From positions 9,818 to 20,321 of the forward strand of contig DJFN01000236.1 of the NCBI GenBank assembly GCA_002432085.1: DNA of 10,504 nt, read 5' to 3'. The position numbers and the translations under genes were made by a program. This document shows positions 7,981 through 10,504 of the stretch, piece by piece. Below the pieces are notes generated by a model. The model was not told the origin of the DNA. It saw only the letters and a program-made list of their open reading frames with translations, and made no database searches. The stretch is from Flavobacteriales bacterium UBA5871. Its GTDB lineage: Bacteria; Bacteroidota; Bacteroidia; Flavobacteriales_D; Crocinitomicaceae. Each line of letters begins with the position of its first letter. Position 1 is the first letter of the stretch.

Positions 7981-8019
7981 AAAGGCTTCTGTTCAATCTG
8001 GCAGGAGCCTTTTGTTTTT
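7981..8019 (+). terminator. Rho-independent terminator of the giant repeat gene
   Basis: An 11-bp stem (7981-7991 with 8002-8012, one T.G wobble) and a 10-nt loop are followed by a T-rich tail, TTTT-G-TTTTT, to 8019. It begins 19 bp after the stop codon at 7959-7961. It lies upstream of the promoter at 8050 and so insulates the merR-type gene from the strong upstream unit. Confidence 0.85.
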
Positions 8020-8049
8020 CAGGAAATTTAAAAAAAGTGCATTTTTTTC

Positions 8050-8082
8050 TTGACCCTTACCTAACGTCATACCCTAGTTTTG
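8050..8082 (+). promoter_or_regulatory. Promoter of the MerR-family gene
   Basis: TTGACC (8050-8055) is followed 19 bp later by TAGTTTTG (8075-8082). TAGTTTTG fits the Bacteroidota -7 consensus TAnnTTTG exactly, and the TTG at 8050-8052 can serve as the -33 element. A 19-bp spacer between the -35-like and -10-like boxes is the elongated geometry known for MerR-controlled promoters. Transcription would start near 8087-8090, leaving a leader of only ~10 nt before ATG 8098. Confidence 0.65.
8051..8069 (+). promoter_or_regulatory. Candidate MerR operator in the promoter spacer
   Basis: TGAC (8051-8054) and GTCA (8066-8069) form an inverted repeat centred on 8060, with an inner TTA/TAA pair offset by half a base. 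The site overlaps the -35-like box and lies within the long spacer, where MerR-family dimers bind to distort the DNA. The dyad is imperfect, so autoregulation by the adjacent gene is likely but not proven from the sequence. Confidence 0.5.
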
Positions 8083-8097
8083 CAGAAAACAAGTTCA

Positions 8098-8844
8098 ATG
8101 CAACGATTCACCGTTAAACAATTGGCCGAAATCGCTGGTGTGAGCGTGCGCACACTTCATCATTACGATAAGATCGGCTTGTTGTGTCCCGGCAAGCGTT
8201 CCGAATCCCGTTACCGGTATTACGGCGAGGAAGAATGTCTGCGGCTGCAGCAAATCCTGCTCTACCGGGAGCTGGAACTGCCGCTTGCTGCGATTCGGGA
8301 ATTGCTCGATGATCCGGACTTCGACGCACTGACCGCTTTGCAGGAACACAAACGGGCGCTCACCGAACGGAAAACACGGCTGAATACGCTGCTCCGAACG
8401 GTCGAGGATACGATCCTTGCATTGACTGCAAAACAAACAGTTATGGATTACACCACTTTGTATACGGGCTTCAGCAAGGAAACAGCCGAAGCTTATCGGA
8501 AAGAAGCCGAAGAACGCTGGGGAAAAGACGTGATCGAAGCATCGCATCAACGTCTGCTGGCACTCGGCAAGAAAGAATGGGAAGCATTGCAAGCTTTAGG
8601 CGAAGACCTGAACAAGCAGCTCGCTGCCTGCGTTCATTTACCGGTCGACTGCGATGACGTTCAGCGACTGATCGCTCTGCATTATTCCTACATCGGAAAG
8701 CATTTCGATGTGACGAGAGAGATCTATCGCAACCTCGGCGTTATGTATGCCAAAGACGAGCGCTTTCGTTCTTATTACGATCGTTACGATGAACGCATGG
8801 CGGATTTTCTACGGGATGCGATAGCGTTTTATTGCGGAAATTAA
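8098..8844 (+). CDS. MerR-family transcriptional regulator with TipAS-type domain
   Basis: The protein has 248 residues from ATG 8098. An in-frame TTG at 8080 lies inside the -7 promoter box and is therefore rejected as the start. Residues 4-70 are the MerR winged helix: FTVKQLAEIAGVSVRTLHHYDKIGLL, then the R-Y-R-Y wing and the ECLRLQQILLYRELELPL segment. Residues ~75-115 are a charged helix that should form the dimer coiled coil. Residues ~125-246 match the TipAS antibiotic-binding domain: YTGFSKE, EERWGKD, LGVMYAKDERF, YYDRY, FLRDAI. The length is close to TipAL (about 250 residues). By family, such proteins sense thiopeptides or other hydrophobic compounds and activate their own and resistance promoters by untwisting a long spacer. 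A promoter of that kind precedes the gene. No efflux pump or other target gene is next to it; the downstream neighbour is convergent. The ligand is unknown. Confidence 0.92.
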   Translation: MQRFTVKQLAEIAGVSVRTLHHYDKIGLLCPGKRSESRYRYYGEEECLRLQQILLYRELELPLAAIRELLDDPDFDALTALQEHKRALTERKTRLNTLLRTVEDTILALTAKQTVMDYTTLYTGFSKETAEAYRKEAEERWGKDVIEASHQRLLALGKKEWEALQALGEDLNKQLAACVHLPVDCDDVQRLIALHYSYIGKHFDVTREIYRNLGVMYAKDERFRSYYDRYDERMADFLRDAIAFYCGN

Positions 8845-8848
8845 GCAG

Positions 8849-8874
8849 AAGCGTCCGGTGAAAAGCCGGCGCTT
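8849..8874 (+). other. GC-rich hairpin just after the merR-type gene
   Basis: Left arm AAGCG-T-CCGG (8849-8858, one bulged T) pairs with CCGGCGCTT (8866-8874) around a 7-nt loop. It starts 4 bp after the stop codon. No T tract follows, so it is not a canonical terminator; it may protect the mRNA 3' end or act together with the AT-rich hairpin at 8910. Confidence 0.5.
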
Positions 8875-8909
8875 GAAAGGCGGTTAGGAATACCAGCATC
8901 GGGAAATTC

Positions 8910-8936
8910 AAAACTAATATCGTGATATTGTTTTTT
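8910..8936. terminator. Candidate bidirectional terminator between convergent genes
   Basis: AAAAC (8910-8914) and AATATC (8916-8921) pair with GATATT (8924-8929) and GTTTT (8930-8934), with one bulged T and a tight GT turn that would open to CGTG. The hairpin is flanked by A on the left and a six-T run at 8931-8936 on the right, so both transcripts would end in U-rich RNA. It lies between the merR-type stop at 8844 and the peptidase stop at 8958. The stem is AT-rich and weak, hence moderate confidence. Confidence 0.5.
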
Positions 8937-8957
8937 GAGCCAGCGTTCTTCTGTCTA

Positions 8958-10504
8958 CTATTTACTCCAGTGCTCCAGCGCTTTCTTCTGAGCCGCCGTC
9001 AGATTCTCCACCTGCTTCAACCCGTATTCCAGGTAGAAATTGCGCTGCACTTCCGGCAAGGTCAATTCAACCAGTCGACCGGCACGATTTACCGTCAGCT
9101 GCTTCGTCTGATCGTCCACATATTGCAGCCACTTATCGAGCTCGCCGTTCAGCATGAAGCCATTCACGGCAATAATCTCGTCTTCGAGCATCAAACCGCC
9201 CATATCGGCCGGACTTCCCGGGTAAATCGCTTTTACGACATGATTCAACCCGTTTGGCAACGTTTTGAAGCCTGAGCGTCCGTGGGAATACTTCGGAGAA
9301 GGCTTGTGTGTCATTTCCAGCCCGATATACTCGAACGAATCGGCCAGCAAACCTTCAAACGGTCGTGTTCCGTAGAAATAATCGTCGAAAACGGTCTGCA
9401 TATCCGGTCCGGCAAGCTCGCAAACCAATTGGATGTAATCCGCCTCGGTAACACCTTTCCCCTGAAGTGCGAAATTGTAATACAAACGCTTCATCACCTC
9501 ATCGATGCCCAGCTTGTTGCCCGATTGTTTGCGGATCATGATATCGGTTACGAACGCCAGCAAACAGCCTTCGGTATAAATCGATACTTTTCTGCCGGGA
9601 GCGCCGGGAACATAACCATCCAGCCAGGTATCCCAGGAAGAATCGGCCACCGAAAGACTGAAACGACCGAAATTATCGAAGTGTTTTTGCAGCTGTGCTG
9701 TCATTTCACGGAGATAGTCTTTCAGCTTGAAAACCTCGGATTTATAAAGCATCAGATCGCCGAGGTAAGTCGTAACGCCTTCGCACAGGTAACCGAGACG
9801 GGAAAAATTCTCCTGCTGGTAATCGTACGGGTACATTTCCGCCGGACGGATTGCCTTCACGTTCCAGGTATGGTAAAGCTCGTGCGATGAGATTCCCAGC
9901 AATTCGGAGTACAATTCGCCGAACAGCTCATAAGAAGGTCCGAGCGTGATCACCGTCGAATGCTGATGCTCCACGCCGTGATACGCTTTATAAGGCAGGA
10001 TGTGGAATAGAAAATGGTAATGCGGAACAGGGAATTCGATGAATTTTTCGATCTGTTTCGCAGTAAAAGCTTTGAAATCGTTCACGATACGCGTCCAGTC
10101 GAGCTGAGCAGGACCGTTGAACCACAAATGGAAAATCGTTCCGTTGACTTCGTACTGATTGTATTGCAGCTGATCGGAACAAATGAACGGCGCATCCGCG
10201 AGCTCATGGAAATCGTTTGCCAGCAAAGTTTTCCCGTTTCTTTTCAGCGAAGTGGCGATCGTCCAGTGCTCGGGAATCGAAAGGTGTACTTCACAAGCTT
10301 CCTCGATTCGTCCGTCGAGGTATGCGAAGCAATTCACCGGGTTTACATACAGCTGATCCGGCGATAAAAAGGTCGAACCGGCGTTCAGATCGGCAGCGAA
10401 ATAGCCGTATTCCACCCGCAGCGTTTCACCAGAAGGATTTTCCACCTGCCAGGAAGACGTATTGACTTTCCGGAAAGTACATTTCTTGCCGGAAGCCGTA
10501 AACA
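8958..10504 (-). CDS. M61-family zinc peptidase with C-terminal PDZ domain (5' end outside window)
   Basis: The minus-strand frame is open from the window edge to TAG at 8960-8958 and gives 514 residues, counted here from the first whole codon at 10502. Full-length relatives have about 600, so roughly 80-100 N-terminal residues, including any signal peptide, are missing. A GTG at 10445 lies inside the conserved N-terminal beta domain and is not the start. Residues 1-~160 are that beta domain, followed by the M61 segment YHGVEHQHST near 175-185. The zinc site is HELYH at 207-211 (bases 9884-9870), followed by TWNVKAIRP. The third ligand is probably Glu241 in YLCEGVTTYL. A PDZ domain occupies ~400-475, with PGSPADMGG and DEIIAVNG. 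The catalytic residues look intact. By family (glycyl aminopeptidase type) it would cleave peptides, probably in the periplasm. It converges on the merR-type gene and shows no operon partner in the window. Confidence 0.92.
   Translation of the reverse strand, partial: FTASGKKCTFRKVNTSSWQVENPSGETLRVEYGYFAADLNAGSTFLSPDQLYVNPVNCFAYLDGRIEEACEVHLSIPEHWTIATSLKRNGKTLLANDFHELADAPFICSDQLQYNQYEVNGTIFHLWFNGPAQLDWTRIVNDFKAFTAKQIEKFIEFPVPHYHFLFHILPYKAYHGVEHQHSTVITLGPSYELFGELYSELLGISSHELYHTWNVKAIRPAEMYPYDYQQENFSRLGYLCEGVTTYLGDLMLYKSEVFKLKDYLREMTAQLQKHFDNFGRFSLSVADSSWDTWLDGYVPGAPGRKVSIYTEGCLLAFVTDIMIRKQSGNKLGIDEVMKRLYYNFALQGKGVTEADYIQLVCELAGPDMQTVFDDYFYGTRPFEGLLADSFEYIGLEMTHKPSPKYSHGRSGFKTLPNGLNHVVKAIYPGSPADMGGLMLEDEIIAVNGFMLNGELDKWLQYVDDQTKQLTVNRAGRLVELTLPEVQRNFYLEYGLKQVENLTAAQKKALEHWSK

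Noticed and set aside
9282..9890. A 202-codon plus-strand open frame inside the M61 peptidase region.
   Set aside because: It is antisense to the zinc-site region with intact HELYH and PDZ motifs; the translation resembles no protein I know and has no plausible start signal.

Overview
The window looks like chromosomal DNA of a member of the Bacteroidota. Three things point there: a TonB-dependent receptor-type barrel with a C-terminal aromatic residue, a giant surface protein ending in a type IX secretion (T9SS) type B sorting domain, and a promoter whose -7 element fits the Bacteroidota pattern TAnnTTTG. Most genes lack a Shine-Dalgarno sequence, which also fits. A flavobacterial or related environmental lineage of moderate GC is plausible, but the genus cannot be named from this sequence.

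Layout, left to right. Positions 1-1581 (+) hold the C-terminal 526 residues of an outer-membrane TonB-dependent receptor, followed by a strong hairpin terminator with a TTCG loop. Positions 1700-2008 (+) encode a small exported protein of unknown function. Its 3' end overlaps by 11 bp the start of a 1,987-residue secreted, probably surface-anchored protein (1998-7961, +). The giant protein has a signal peptide, two cysteine-rich N-terminal modules, a PKD domain, thirteen ~90-residue Ig/PKD-like repeats, more Ig/PKD modules and a T9SS type B C-terminal domain. A second hairpin terminator closes this unit. Positions 8098-8844 (+) encode a MerR-family regulator with a TipAS-type ligand-binding domain, behind a promoter with MerR-like geometry. 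Facing it, 8958-10504 (-) holds an M61-family zinc peptidase with a C-terminal PDZ domain, whose N-terminus lies beyond the window. An AT-rich hairpin flanked by A and T tracts lies between the two convergent genes and could terminate both.

Functional links are loose. The receptor, the small protein and the giant adhesin-like protein all belong to the cell envelope, and only the small protein and the giant protein look transcriptionally and translationally linked. The regulator and peptidase appear to be independent units. I see no RNA gene, CRISPR array, insertion sequence or phage gene, and no gap between genes exceeds 300 bp.

The most unusual signal is inside the giant gene. Twelve consecutive repeats keep an exact 270-bp period. 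The last six form a 540-bp A-B higher-order repeat. The protein runs 1,396 residues without lysine or arginine, and the first 547 of those have no charged residue at all.
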